From positions 2,082,001-2,146,000 of the forward strand of contig NC_022041.1 of the NCBI RefSeq assembly GCF_000444995.1: a stretch of 64,000 bases of DNA, read 5' to 3'. This document shows positions 1 through 10,172 of the stretch, piece after piece. The position numbers and the translations under genes are program-made. How positions within the stretch are numbered: position 1 is the first letter of the stretch; every line of letters starts with the position of its first letter. The DNA is from Paracoccus aminophilus JCM 7686 (lineage in GTDB: Bacteria; Pseudomonadota; Alphaproteobacteria; Rhodobacterales; Rhodobacteraceae). The notes under the pieces were generated by a model, which was given only the letters and a program-made list of their open reading frames with translations, was not told where the DNA came from and made no database searches.

Positions 1-40
1 CAAATCGGAACACCGTATCACGAGCAGAACACGATACAGA

Positions 41-65
41 AAAAGCGAAAACGCCTTTATTTTCA
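41..65 (-). terminator. Possible terminator after tRNA-Arg
   Basis: A short GCG/CGC stem with an AAAA loop is flanked by A-rich and T-rich runs just downstream of the tRNA-Arg gene on the minus strand, giving a U-rich tail. The stem is weak (about six pairs with one bulge). The call rests mainly on position. Confidence 0.35.
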
Positions 66-82
66 ATGAGGGGAAAATGATA

Positions 83-159
83 TGGCGCACCCAAGAGGAT
101 TCGAACCTCTGGCCTCTGCCTTCGGAGGGCAGCGCTCTATCCAGCTGAGCTATGGGTGC
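83..159 (-). tRNA. tRNA-Arg (anticodon CCG)
   Basis: On the minus strand a complete 77-nt cloverleaf can be drawn. It has a seven-pair acceptor stem (GCACCCA with TGGGTGC), a GCTC/GAGC D stem, an anticodon stem CTGCC/GGCAG around loop CTCCGAA (anticodon CCG, arginine) and a T arm with GGTTCGAATCC. The CCA end is encoded. It lies downstream of sufS on the same strand and may be read from the suf operon as well as from its own promoter. Confidence 0.95.
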
Positions 160-164
160 GAGCT

Positions 165-194
165 GCCCCGTGATTAGCCGGAAAATCACGGGGC
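165..194 (-). other. Stem-loop between sufS and tRNA-Arg
   Basis: A perfect 11-bp inverted repeat (GCCCCGTGATT with AATCACGGGGC) encloses an 8-nt loop, between the sufS stop codon and the 5' end of tRNA-Arg. There is no T run after it on the minus strand, so it is not a canonical intrinsic terminator. It could be an operon-end stability hairpin, an imperfect terminator, or a processing signal in a suf-tRNA transcript. Confidence 0.6.
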
Positions 195-205
195 TGCAAT
201 GGGGA

Positions 206-1417
206 TCAGGCGAAAAGCTCGCGACAGAATTTCAAGCCGTCGATCAGCGCGTCGACCTCGGCCTTGGTGTTGTAGAGCCCGAAGCTCGCCCGCGCCGAGG
301 CGGTGACACCGAAAAACTCCAGCAAAGGCATGGCGCAATGGGTGCCGGCCCGGACGGCGATGCCCTTTTTGTCGAGGATCGTCGAGATGTCATGGGCATG
401 CGCGCCCTGCATCGTCATCGAGAAAATTGCGCCTTTGTCGGGCGAATCCCCCTGCACCTGGAGCCAGTTCAGCGCGCGCAGCTGATCGCGGGCATAGTCA
501 CGCAGCCCTTTCTCATGCGCAGCGACATTTTCCATGCCAAGCCCGGTCAGGTAATCGAGCGCAGCGCCCAGACCGATCTGGTTGACGATCCCGGGCGTGC
601 CCGCCTCGAATTTCAGCGGCGGCGCGGCATAATCGACGCTGTCGCGGGTGACCGTGCGGATCATATCTCCGCCGCCGAGGAAGGGACGCATCTCGGCCTG
701 ACGCTCGCGCGAGATCCAGATCGCACCCGAGCCCGACGGCCCGTAAAGCTTGTGTCCGGTGATGACGTAGAAATCGACGCCCATCGACGACACATCAATC
801 GGCATATGCACGGCCGCCTGGCTGCCATCGACCATGATCGGCACAGAGGTGCCCTTCCCGATCGCCGCGACATCGACCAGCGTGCCGGTCACGTTCGACA
901 TCTGGGTGATCGCGATCAGCTTGGTTTTCGGGGTGATCGCCGCCAGCACCTTTTCGGCAGGAAGACTGCCATCGGCCTCCGGCTCGACCCATTTCAGCAC
1001 AACGCCCTGACGCTCGCGCAGGAAGTGCCAGGGCACGATATTGGCGTGATGCTCCAGCACCGAGACCAGAATCTCATCGCCCGCCTTCAAATGCGGCGCG
1101 GCCCAGCCATAGCTGACCAGATTGATCCCCTCGGTCGAGCCCGAGGTGAAGATGATCTCATCCTCATGCGCCGCGCCAAGGAAGCGCGCGATCTTGCCGC
1201 GCACCGCCTCATAATGCTCGGTCGCGAGGTTCGAGAGGTAATGCAGCCCGCGATGCACATTGGCATATTCCATCGAATAGGCCTGCGTGATCGCATCAAT
1301 CACCACCTGCGGCTTTTGCGCGCTGGCGCCATTGTCGAGATAGACCAGCGGCTTGCCGTTGACCTCACGCGACAGGATCGGAAAATCGGCGCGGATTTTT
1401 GCGAGATCATAGCTCAT
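206..1417 (-). CDS. sufS: SufS cysteine desulfurase
   Basis: PLP-dependent, class V aminotransferase fold enzyme that removes sulfur from cysteine for SufBCD Fe-S cluster assembly. At 403 residues it has the normal length for group II desulfurases. Visible are the PLP lysine in ITGHKLYGPSG (about K223), the histidine in LEHHAN that stacks on PLP, and the persulfide cysteine in the RAGTHCAMPL motif (about C361), which is the SufS rather than the IscS/NifS pattern. It is the last gene of the suf operon, and its start overlaps the upstream membrane-protein gene by 11 bases. No SufE or SufU partner is seen in the window, so the sulfur acceptor must be encoded elsewhere. Confidence 0.95.
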   Translation of the reverse strand: MSYDLAKIRADFPILSREVNGKPLVYLDNGASAQKPQVVIDAITQAYSMEYANVHRGLHYLSNLATEHYEAVRGKIARFLGAAHEDEIIFTSGSTEGINLVSYGWAAPHLKAGDEILVSVLEHHANIVPWHFLRERQGVVLKWVEPEADGSLPAEKVLAAITPKTKLIAITQMSNVTGTLVDVAAIGKGTSVPIMVDGSQAAVHMPIDVSSMGVDFYVITGHKLYGPSGSGAIWISRERQAEMRPFLGGGDMIRTVTRDSVDYAAPPLKFEAGTPGIVNQIGLGAALDYLTGLGMENVAAHEKGLRDYARDQLRALNWLQVQGDSPDKGAIFSMTMQGAHAHDISTILDKKGIAVRAGTHCAMPLLEFFGVTASARASFGLYNTKAEVDALIDGLKFCRELFA

Positions 1418-2003
1418 GGGTCAAAACCTCGGGCGGAATGCCCATCGCGAGGGCAAGGAAAGTCAAAGCGAAGCCGACGACGAACAGCGTGCCGACCATC
1501 GTCAGAAGCACGAGAAAGCCGTTCTGAAACCCGTGCAACGCCTTGGTCAGCGTCACGATCAGGTAAAAGAAGAGCGCGAAAGCGACCAAGGAGAAGAGCC
1601 CCGCCAGCAACGGCAGGACCAGCATCAAAACGACCTGGACGGCCTGAACGGCGACGAGCAGAAGCTCGATCCATGCGGTGACGAGCAGCGCATCCTCAAA
1701 CGAGCCCCTGCCCCCGAAGAGCCGACCGACAAAGGTGATCAGCAGCGCCGTGGCCGTCATCGCAACAAACTGGACTGCCGCGAGCAGCCAAGGCTGAGCG
1801 ACCAGCTCGGTCAGCGGCGTGGTGATCGGCGTAGGAAAAAGCCAGTTCGCCACGCCTGCCAGCAAAGCCGAGAGTGCGATCGCCAGAACCAAAAGCATCC
1901 AGCGCGCGGCGATCGGCAGGCCCAGTCCCTGCAAGGCCCGAAACCCGCGCGCAGGTTCGCGCAACGTCAGGACGGCAAGCTCACCAATTTGAGTGAAAGT
2001 CAT
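1407..2003 (-). CDS. YIP1-family membrane protein in suf operon
   Basis: A 198-residue, strongly hydrophobic protein with about five predicted membrane segments after a short cytoplasmic N terminus (MTFTQIGELAVLTLREP). The pattern resembles the bacterial Yip1 domain family, whose function is unknown. A longer frame exists upstream, but the start at 2003 overlaps the preceding gene's stop as ATGA, indicating translational coupling. It sits between sufD and sufS. From memory, similar membrane proteins occur at this place in other Rhodobacterales suf loci. A role in Fe-S assembly is only suggested by position. Confidence 0.8.
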   Translation of the reverse strand: MTFTQIGELAVLTLREPARGFRALQGLGLPIAARWMLLVLAIALSALLAGVANWLFPTPITTPLTELVAQPWLLAAVQFVAMTATALLITFVGRLFGGRGSFEDALLVTAWIELLLVAVQAVQVVLMLVLPLLAGLFSLVAFALFFYLIVTLTKALHGFQNGFLVLLTMVGTLFVVGFALTFLALAMGIPPEVLTHEL

Positions 2004-2530
2004 GATTTCCCTGCGACAGCGCGCAATCCGGCGCCCCAGATGAACAGAAAGGCAAAGCCCGCCAGCACCTGCACCAGCGTCAGCGCGGGGCCGGGTCCGA
2101 CCAGCCCGGAGGTGAGCCCGGTCAGCAGCATCAACGGCGAAACCGCAAGCAAGGCCCAAAAGAGCGCAAGCCGCGAATTCTGCGCCGTGACTGGCCGCGC
2201 CGTCACCCGCGACAAAGCCGCCACGAGCGAGGCCAGCCCATAGGCAAGAACCGGCATGATGAACATCACCGCGAGCAGCGCCCCACCGATCCGCGCCTGC
2301 AGCGGGATCGAAGGGTCGAGCGCCGCGTCGCGGGCATGTTTCGGCAGCTGCGAGATGAAGGTGATCAGCATCGCCGCCATCAACACCACCAAAGCCACCC
2401 GGTCGGGCATCCCGCGCAGTTCAGAGACGACCTTGGCCGGGGCCCACCAGCTTCGAACGACGCGCGGCAAAATCCCTGACTGGCTCATCCCGGGCTGGCT
2501 CATCCCTGACTGGCCTGCGTCGTCAGCCAC
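2000..2530 (-). CDS. Membrane protein of unknown function in suf operon
   Basis: A 176-residue protein with four hydrophobic segments (roughly residues 42-60, 82-106, 123-145 and 150-170). It opens with a short repeat of Gly-Met-Ser-Gln. I do not recognise a named family with confidence; it may be a distant Yip1-like relative of its downstream neighbour. The start overlaps the end of sufD by about 30 bases and its stop overlaps the next start (ATGA), so it is clearly part of the suf transcript. An alternative start at one of the internal Met codons (residue 10 or 15) would shorten the tail overlap with sufD. Confidence 0.7.
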   Translation of the reverse strand: MADDAGQSGMSQPGMSQSGILPRVVRSWWAPAKVVSELRGMPDRVALVVLMAAMLITFISQLPKHARDAALDPSIPLQARIGGALLAVMFIMPVLAYGLASLVAALSRVTARPVTAQNSRLALFWALLAVSPLMLLTGLTSGLVGPGPALTLVQVLAGFAFLFIWGAGLRAVAGKS

Positions 2531-3834
2531 TCTTCGAGCCGTTCGCCGATGCGGTCGCGCAGGGCGTCATCCTCGACCTCTTCCAGCGCATCCGCGAGGA
2601 AAGAGAGCACCAGAAGCACTGTCGCCTGCTCTTTCGGAACCCCGCGCGAGCGCAGGTAAAAGAGCGCCGTCTCGTCGATCGCGCCAGTGGTCGAGCCATG
2701 GCTGCATTTCACGTCATCGGCATAGATTTCCAGCTCGGGCTTGCCGAGGAACTGGCTTTCGCCGTCCAGAAGCAGCGACTGGCTGATCTGATAGCCATCG
2801 GTTTTCTGCGCGCCCTGCTTGACCAGAATTTTGCCCTGGAAGACACCGACGGCACCGTTTTTCAGCACGTTCTTGAAGACCTGACGGCTTTCGCACCGCT
2901 CGGCCGCATGGGTGATGAAAACGGTACTGTCGTGATGGAACGGGCCTTCCTTGCCGTCGCCCAGAACTGCGGCGGCGACATGGGCCACAGCGTCGTCGCC
3001 AATGATGTCGATGACGCTTTCGTTGCGCATCATCCGGCCGCTGACCGCGAGCTCGAAGGATTTAAAGAGCGCCTTTTCCGCCACGCGGGCAAAAATATGG
3101 CCATTGCCGACCTTGGCATAGGCCGCGCGTTTGGCGGTGATGTGATGGAAGCGCGCCTCAGACGCGACATCGACCTCGAGCACATTGTTCGAGCGCGCGC
3201 CGATCATGCCGGTTTCCAGAAGCGTCAGCTCCGAGCCCGGCTCCATCTTCACGACATGATGGACCAGCACATCGGCCGCCGCATTTTCGCGCCGATAGAT
3301 GATATGGACCGGGCGTGCGACTTTTCCCGTCACGCGGATCAGCGCGCCATCACCCGCCGCGAGCGTGTTCAGGATCGCGAAGGGACGCAGCACCGGCTTC
3401 TGGCCAGCGGCTTCCAGCGTGCCGAAGAGGCCCTTGGCCCAGTGATCAGCCGAGGCCTCGGCGGCGGCGAGACTGGCAATCTCCAGCCCCTCGCCCGCCA
3501 GATCATCCGAGGCAGATGCATCGAAACGACCGTCGACGAAAACCAGCTTCAGCCGGTCAAGATCGCCGAAAAGCGGCGAATCCGCCGCGCCCGGCAGAAC
3601 CGGAACCGGCGCAGGTTCAACCGCATTGAAGGCGGTCGGATGGGTATAGCGCCAATATTCGTCGCGCGCCTTGGGCAGCCCGGCAGCGGTCAGCCGCGCC
3701 AAAGCATCGGCGCGGGCGGCGGCGGTGAAGCCGCCTTTCGGCAGGTCGAGCGCGGCCAGCCGTGCCGTCAGAGCATCCGTCTGCGCGGCAGGCTTCGCAC
3801 CCGTCTCGGGAGAGCGAAGAGCGGCTTCGGTCAT
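2500..3834 (-). CDS. sufD: SufD, Fe-S cluster scaffold subunit
   Basis: A 444-residue SufBD-family protein that forms the SufBC2D scaffold complex in the cytoplasm. Typical elements are the N-terminal helical region with RDEYWRYTHP, a long right-handed beta-helix core, and the C-terminal CSHGSTTGAIDETALFYLRSRG motif, with the conserved Cys/His pair of SufD near the ATPase-binding end. The start overlaps the sufC stop (ATGA). It is distinguished from SufB by shorter length and by lack of the SufB core cysteines. Confidence 0.93.
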   Translation of the reverse strand: MTEAALRSPETGAKPAAQTDALTARLAALDLPKGGFTAAARADALARLTAAGLPKARDEYWRYTHPTAFNAVEPAPVPVLPGAADSPLFGDLDRLKLVFVDGRFDASASDDLAGEGLEIASLAAAEASADHWAKGLFGTLEAAGQKPVLRPFAILNTLAAGDGALIRVTGKVARPVHIIYRRENAAADVLVHHVVKMEPGSELTLLETGMIGARSNNVLEVDVASEARFHHITAKRAAYAKVGNGHIFARVAEKALFKSFELAVSGRMMRNESVIDIIGDDAVAHVAAAVLGDGKEGPFHHDSTVFITHAAERCESRQVFKNVLKNGAVGVFQGKILVKQGAQKTDGYQISQSLLLDGESQFLGKPELEIYADDVKCSHGSTTGAIDETALFYLRSRGVPKEQATVLLVLSFLADALEEVEDDALRDRIGERLEEWLTTQASQG

Positions 3835-4589
3835 TCCGCAACCTCCGCCAGCAGGTCGGCGTAACCGTTCTTCTCGACCTCAAGCGCAAGCTCGGGCCCG
3901 CCGGTTTTGATGATGCGGCCGTTATACATGATATGGACGACATCGGGGCGGATGTGGTCGAGCAGGCGCTGGTAATGGGTGATCACTAGGAAGCTGCGAT
4001 CCGGCGCGCGCAGAGCGTTCACGCCTTCGGACACCAGACGCATCGCATCGACATCGAGACCCGAGTCGGTCTCGTCGAGGATGCACATCTTGGGCTCCAG
4101 CATGGCCATCTGCAGGATTTCATTGCGCTTTTTCTCGCCGCCCGAGAAGCCGACATTGACCGGACGCTTCAGCATCTCGGCGTCGATGTTCAGCGTCTTT
4201 GCCTTTTCGCGCACCAGCTTCAGGAAATCGCCCGAGGAGAGCTCCTCTTCGCCCCGCGCCTTGCGCTGTGCGTTCACCGCCGTGCGCAGGAAGGTCAGGT
4301 TGCCGACGCCGGGGATCTCGACCGGATATTGGAAGGCCAGGAACAGCCCTGCCGCCGCGCGCTCTTCCGGCTCCATCGCCAGCAGGTCCTCGCCGTTGAG
4401 CGAGGCCGCGCCCTCGGTCACTTCATAGCCGTCGCGGCCCGAGAGCACATAGGAGAGCGTCGATTTGCCCGACCCGTTCGGCCCCATGATCGCGTGAACC
4501 TGCCCGGCCGGCACGGTCAGATCGACCCCTTTGAGGATCTGCTTGCTACCGTCTTCAAGTTCGGCGTGCAGGTTTTTGATTTCCAGCAT
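3831..4589 (-). CDS. sufC: SufC, Fe-S assembly ABC-type ATPase
   Basis: A soluble ABC ATPase of 252 residues that drives conformational change in the SufBC2D scaffold. Walker A is GPNGSGKST (about residue 36), the signature is FSGGEKKRNE, which is characteristic of SufC, and Walker B with its glutamate-to-aspartate region is CILDETDSGLD, followed by the H-loop histidine (VITHYQ). It overlaps sufD by four bases. A 72-bp gap separates it from sufB, the only real spacer in the operon, and I see no structure in that gap. Confidence 0.96.
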   Translation of the reverse strand: MLEIKNLHAELEDGSKQILKGVDLTVPAGQVHAIMGPNGSGKSTLSYVLSGRDGYEVTEGAASLNGEDLLAMEPEERAAAGLFLAFQYPVEIPGVGNLTFLRTAVNAQRKARGEEELSSGDFLKLVREKAKTLNIDAEMLKRPVNVGFSGGEKKRNEILQMAMLEPKMCILDETDSGLDVDAMRLVSEGVNALRAPDRSFLVITHYQRLLDHIRPDVVHIMYNGRIIKTGGPELALEVEKNGYADLLAEVAE

Positions 4590-4661
4590 ATTTTTCCCTT
4601 ACATCTCGTCTCGGCAACAAGCAGGCGTCACGCGCCCGGCACCGCTATTTCTTTCCGGCAC

Positions 4662-6183
<1,522 letters not shown>

Positions 6184-6191
<8 letters not shown>

Positions 6192-7263
6192 GGTCATCCT
6201 TTCCGGCGGTAGACCGCCCATAATTCCGTTCACGCCAGCGCTGCCGAGCAGTCAACCAGGCGTCGGCAAAACGCGTAACATCCCGTTCATCCGTGCTCGG
6301 ACCGAACGAGATGCGGATCGCGTCGCCCGCATGTTCCGGCGAGATCCCCATGGCTTGCAGAACGCCACTGGCCCGGACCTTGCCCGAGGAGCAGGCCGAG
6401 CCCGCCGAAACGGCAAAACCAGCCAGATCCATCTGCATCACCTGCGTCTCGCCTTTCCAGCCCGGTGTCAGAACCGACAAGGTATTTGGCAAGCGTCGGG
6501 AATCGCGCCCCAAGAATGTAACATCTTCGGCCCCGGATTCCAGTGTAGCGAGCAAGGAATCGCGGATTTCACCGACCCTCTCCCACTTTCCTTGATCCAG
6601 ATCATTTTGCGCAGCCTTCGCAGCTGCGGCAAAACCCATGATTCCGATCAGGTTCTCGGTCCCAGCGCGCCGCCCTTGCTCTTGGCCGCCGCCCTTGATC
6701 CGCGCCTCGATCTCGGTGCCGCGCTTGACGATCAGGGCCCCGATCCCCTTGGGCCCGCCGATCTTATGGGCCGAAATGAAGCCTGCGGTGACGCCAAGCC
6801 AGTTGAAGGCAAAGGCGATCTTGCCGAACGCCTGCGTCAGATCGGTGACGCCAAGCCCATCGGGCAGGCTTTGGATCACCCCGGTCTCGGAATTCGCGAG
6901 CTGCAAGCTCGACCGCGCCGGATCGAGCACCGTCACGATCCCATTGGCATCGGTCGCGAGCGTTTCGCCGCACCAGGCGCGAACCGCGTCATGCTCGACC
7001 GGCGAGCAGGCAAAGCCGCGCCCCGCCAAAGCCAGAGCCGCCGCCTCGGTCGAGCCCGAGGTGAAGATGACATCCGCCCCCTCGGCGCCGACCGCCGCCG
7101 CAATCTCTTCGCGCGCCCGCTCCATCGCGGATTTCGCCGCGCGGCCCTCGGCATGGACCGAGGACGGATTGCCGACGATCTCGCAGGCCGCCAGCATCGC
7201 CGCCCGCGCCTCGGCGCAAAGCGGCGTGGTCGCGTTCCAGTCGAGATAGGCGCGCGCCATCAC
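6184..7263 (-). CDS. NifS/IscS-type cysteine desulfurase
   Basis: A second PLP cysteine desulfurase of 359 residues at the head of the suf genes. It belongs to group I: the PLP lysine lies in [11 protein letters not shown] (about K167), the PLP-stacking His is in VEHDAV, and the active cysteine is in the SAGSACSSG loop (about C291), unlike the RAGxHC motif of the SufS at the operon end. It is shorter than E. coli IscS (404 residues) and lacks the extended C-terminal tail used to contact IscU. From memory, this gene ahead of sufB is common in Rhodobacterales. The start could be either of two adjacent ATG codons (7263 or 7260). Confidence 0.9.
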
Positions 7264-8507
7264 CGCCCCTCCAGCGCAAGCGAGATCCGCGCGGCAAGCC
7301 GCGCCGCAACCTCGTCCTTGGCCATGCGCGGCCAGCTTTCGACGCCCTGATCCGAAATCAGCGTCACCGCATTCTCGGTCCCGCCCATGATTTCGGTCCC
7401 CGGGCGCACATCATTGGCCAGGATCCAGTCACAGCCCTTGCGCAGGCGTTTTTCGGTGGCATGGGCGATCACATCGTCGGTTTCGGCGGCAAAGCCCACG
7501 ACGAGCTTTGGCCGCCCCAGCGAAAGCCGGCTCAACCACGCCAGAATATCCGGGTTCTCGCTGAATTCGAGCACCGGCATCCGGCCGCAGCCGTCTTTCT
7601 TGATCTTCGAGGCGCTGGCGTTCTTGACCTTCCAATCGGCCACAGCCGCTGCCATCACCGCCGCATCGACCGGCAGCGCATGCTCGACCGCGACGCGCAT
7701 TTCCTCGGCTGTCTCGACCCGGATGACCTCTACGCCCTCGGGCGGAGGCACGCTGGCCGGGCCGGTCACAAAAGTCACGCGCGCACCGAGATCGCGGAGC
7801 GCCGCGCCAATCGCCGTCCCCTGCGCCCCGGACGAGCGGTTGGCGAGATAGCGCACCGGATCAATCGGCTCATGCGTCGGGCCAGAGGTCACCAGAATAT
7901 GCTTGCCCGCAAGGCTACCGCGCGGCGGAAGCCTCACCACCGCCTCAGGCGGCAGCCGCAGCGGGCGCTCGCCGAGATGACGCTGGATCGCCTCGAGGAT
8001 TGCCTCGGGCTCGGCCATCCGGCCCTCGCCGAATTCACCGCAGGCCATAGAGCCCTCATCGGGACCAACAAAGAGAATGCCATCCTCGGCCAAAGTCGCG
8101 CGATTGCGCTGGGTTGCGGCATGTTCCCACATGCGCACATTCATCGCAGGCGCGATCAGCACCGGCTTATTCGTGGCCAAAAGCAGCGTCGAGGCCAGAT
8201 CATTGGCAAGCCCCCCCGCCATCCGCGCCATGAGATCCGCCGTCGCCGGCGCAACCACCACCAGATCGGCGGCGCGCGACAGCTCGATATGGCCCATCTC
8301 GGATTCGCGCGTGAGGTCAAAGAGCTCCTGATGACAGGGCGCCTCGGCCAAAGCCGACAGGGTCAGCGGTGTCACGAATTGCGCACCCGCCTGCGTCAGA
8401 ACCGGCGTCACCGCCATGCCCTGCTTGCGTAAAAGCCGGATGAGCTCGGGGATCTTGAAGGCGGCGATTCCGCCCCCGACCACCAGCAGGATTCTATTGC
8501 CTTGCAT
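7260..8507 (-). CDS. coaBC: CoaBC, phosphopantothenoylcysteine synthase/decarboxylase
   Basis: Bifunctional coenzyme A biosynthesis enzyme of 415 residues. The N-terminal flavin-binding CoaC half shows VVGGGIAAFKIPEL, the PAMNVRMW motif and the substrate-binding flap SMACGEFGEGRMAEP. The C-terminal CoaB ligase half begins near residue 185 with the GPTHEPIDPVRYLANRSSG motif and ends with the NDV segment. A longer open frame exists upstream, but the ATG at 8507 has a GAGG five to six bases before it and gives the family's usual start. Its last bases overlap the desulfurase start, so CoA and Fe-S genes appear to share a transcript. Confidence 0.94.
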   Translation of the reverse strand: MQGNRILLVVGGGIAAFKIPELIRLLRKQGMAVTPVLTQAGAQFVTPLTLSALAEAPCHQELFDLTRESEMGHIELSRAADLVVVAPATADLMARMAGGLANDLASTLLLATNKPVLIAPAMNVRMWEHAATQRNRATLAEDGILFVGPDEGSMACGEFGEGRMAEPEAILEAIQRHLGERPLRLPPEAVVRLPPRGSLAGKHILVTSGPTHEPIDPVRYLANRSSGAQGTAIGAALRDLGARVTFVTGPASVPPPEGVEVIRVETAEEMRVAVEHALPVDAAVMAAAVADWKVKNASASKIKKDGCGRMPVLEFSENPDILAWLSRLSLGRPKLVVGFAAETDDVIAHATEKRLRKGCDWILANDVRPGTEIMGGTENAVTLISDQGVESWPRMAKDEVAARLAARISLALEGR

Positions 8508-8592
8508 CGCGACCTCACTTTTTTTGCGCTGCACTCCGGGACATAGGGCCAAGCGGCCCGAGGAACAAGCAACGAGGGCGGATCCACGCCAG

Positions 8593-8607
8593 TTAACCAA
8601 TTGTTAA
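8593..8607. promoter_or_regulatory. CtrA-like site TTAA-N7-TTAA
   Basis: TTAACCAATTGTTAA lies in the 142-bp divergent region between coaBC and yifB/comM, ending 42 bp before the comM ATG. It matches the TTAA-N7-TTAA consensus of the response regulator CtrA and contains the preferred TTAACCA half-site. It is also an imperfectly spaced inverted repeat. CtrA control of comM is established in Rhodobacter capsulatus work on gene transfer agent uptake; its use here is inferred. Confidence 0.55.
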
Positions 8608-8649
8608 GCGCGTCGCGCTATCCAATCCGTCAAAAGATCGGAGGCGGAT

Positions 8650-10164
8650 ATGGTCGCCATCGCCTATACGGTCGCTTTCGAGGGGATCGAGGGTCGGCTT
8701 GTCGAGGTGCAATGCTCAGTTGCGCCGGGACTGCCCTCGTTTACCATCGTCGGTCTGCCCGATAAAGCGGTGAATGAAGCCAAAGAGCGGCTGCGCTCGG
8801 CGTTTTCGGCCATGGCAATCGCCATGCCGTCGCGCCGCATCACCATCAACCTCTCCCCCGCCGATCTCCCGAAAGAGGGCTCTCATTTCGACCTGCCGAT
8901 CGCGCTCGCAGTTCTGGCAGCCGTCGAGATCCTACCTGCCGAAGAGCTCGCCCATATCCTGTCGCTGGGTGAGCTGTCCCTCGACGGGCGCATCGTCGCC
9001 GTCGCGGGCGCGCTTCCTGCCGCCATGGCCGCCGCAGAGGAAGATCGCGCACTCCTCTGCCCAGCCCCCTGCGGTGGTGAGGCGGCGTGGATCGCCTCGG
9101 TCCCGGTGTTTGCCCCGGCGTCTTTGCGCGAGGCGGTCGATCACTTGACCGGCCGCGCGCCGCTGCGCCGCGCCGCGCCGGGCGAAGTCGCGCGCCATGC
9201 CGATGGCCCGGATCTTGCCGATGTACGGGGGCAGGAACGCGCCAGACGCGCGCTCGAAATCGCCGCGGCAGGGCGGCATCATCTGCTCATGTCCGGACCA
9301 CCCGGTTCTGGAAAATCTATGCTTGCCAAAAGATTGCCAAGCATTCTTCCGCCACTTTCTCCGGAAGAGACGCTCGAGACCTCGATGATTTACTCCCTTG
9401 CCGGAAATCTCAAATCCGGCGCGATTTCACGTCAATCGCCCTTCTGCGAGCCGCATCATACCGCCTCGATGGCCGCGATTATCGGGGGTGGACGTGGCGC
9501 CCGCCCGGGGCAAGTCAGCCTTGCGCATAACGGCGTTCTCTTTCTCGATGAGCTGCCCGAATTCCCTCGCGCCGTGCTCGACACCCTGCGCCAACCAATC
9601 GAGACCGGCGAGGTCGTCGTCGCGCGCGCCAATGCTCATATCCGCTATCCCTGCCGCTTCCTGCTAGTCGCGGCGGCCAATCCCTGCCGCTGCGGTTATC
9701 TTGCAGATGCCTCCCGCGCCTGCGCCCGCGTCCCGCAATGCGGCGCGGATTATATGGGTAAGATTTCCGGGCCGTTGATGGACCGCTTCGATCTCAGGGT
9801 CGAGGTTCCGGCCGTCAGTCTCGCCGATCTCGATATTCGCACACCGGGAGAGGCCAGCGCGCCGGTCGCGGGTCGGGTTGCGGCCGCACGCCAGATCCAG
9901 CACGACCGGTTCGCGGCCCATCCGCAGATCCGGGTCAATGCTGATGCGGCAGGCAGTCTTTTGGAAGAGATTGCCACCCCGGACACCGAAGGCCGCGATC
10001 TGCTTTTGCGCGCAGCCGAGAAACTCGGGCTGACCGCGCGCGGCTATCATCGCGTGCTGCGCACCGCCCGGACAATCGCAGATCTCGCCGCGAGCCCGCA
10101 GGTCCGAAGCCCGCATATCGCCGAAGCGGTCAGCTACCGCCTGCCATTTATCGCAGGCGGTTAG
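8650..10164 (+). CDS. comM: YifB/ComM family AAA+ ATPase
   Basis: A 504-residue Mg-chelatase-like AAA+ protein. The N-terminal ChlI-like domain (residues 1-170) has the PSFTIVGLPDKAVNEAKERLRSA motif. The AAA core follows, with Walker A GPPGSGKSM (about residue 213), Walker B LFLDELPEF, and the cysteine-containing PCRCGY...CARVPQC segment. The C-terminal lid is also present. In Vibrio, ComM is a branch-migration helicase acting after DNA uptake in natural transformation. In Rhodobacter capsulatus the homologue is needed by recipients of gene transfer agent DNA. The CtrA-like box upstream supports that role here. GGAGGCGGAT precedes the ATG as Shine-Dalgarno. Confidence 0.92.
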   Translation: MVAIAYTVAFEGIEGRLVEVQCSVAPGLPSFTIVGLPDKAVNEAKERLRSAFSAMAIAMPSRRITINLSPADLPKEGSHFDLPIALAVLAAVEILPAEELAHILSLGELSLDGRIVAVAGALPAAMAAAEEDRALLCPAPCGGEAAWIASVPVFAPASLREAVDHLTGRAPLRRAAPGEVARHADGPDLADVRGQERARRALEIAAAGRHHLLMSGPPGSGKSMLAKRLPSILPPLSPEETLETSMIYSLAGNLKSGAISRQSPFCEPHHTASMAAIIGGGRGARPGQVSLAHNGVLFLDELPEFPRAVLDTLRQPIETGEVVVARANAHIRYPCRFLLVAAANPCRCGYLADASRACARVPQCGADYMGKISGPLMDRFDLRVEVPAVSLADLDIRTPGEASAPVAGRVAAARQIQHDRFAAHPQIRVNADAAGSLLEEIATPDTEGRDLLLRAAEKLGLTARGYHRVLRTARTIADLAASPQVRSPHIAEAVSYRLPFIAGG

Positions 10165-10172
10165 CCTGAACC

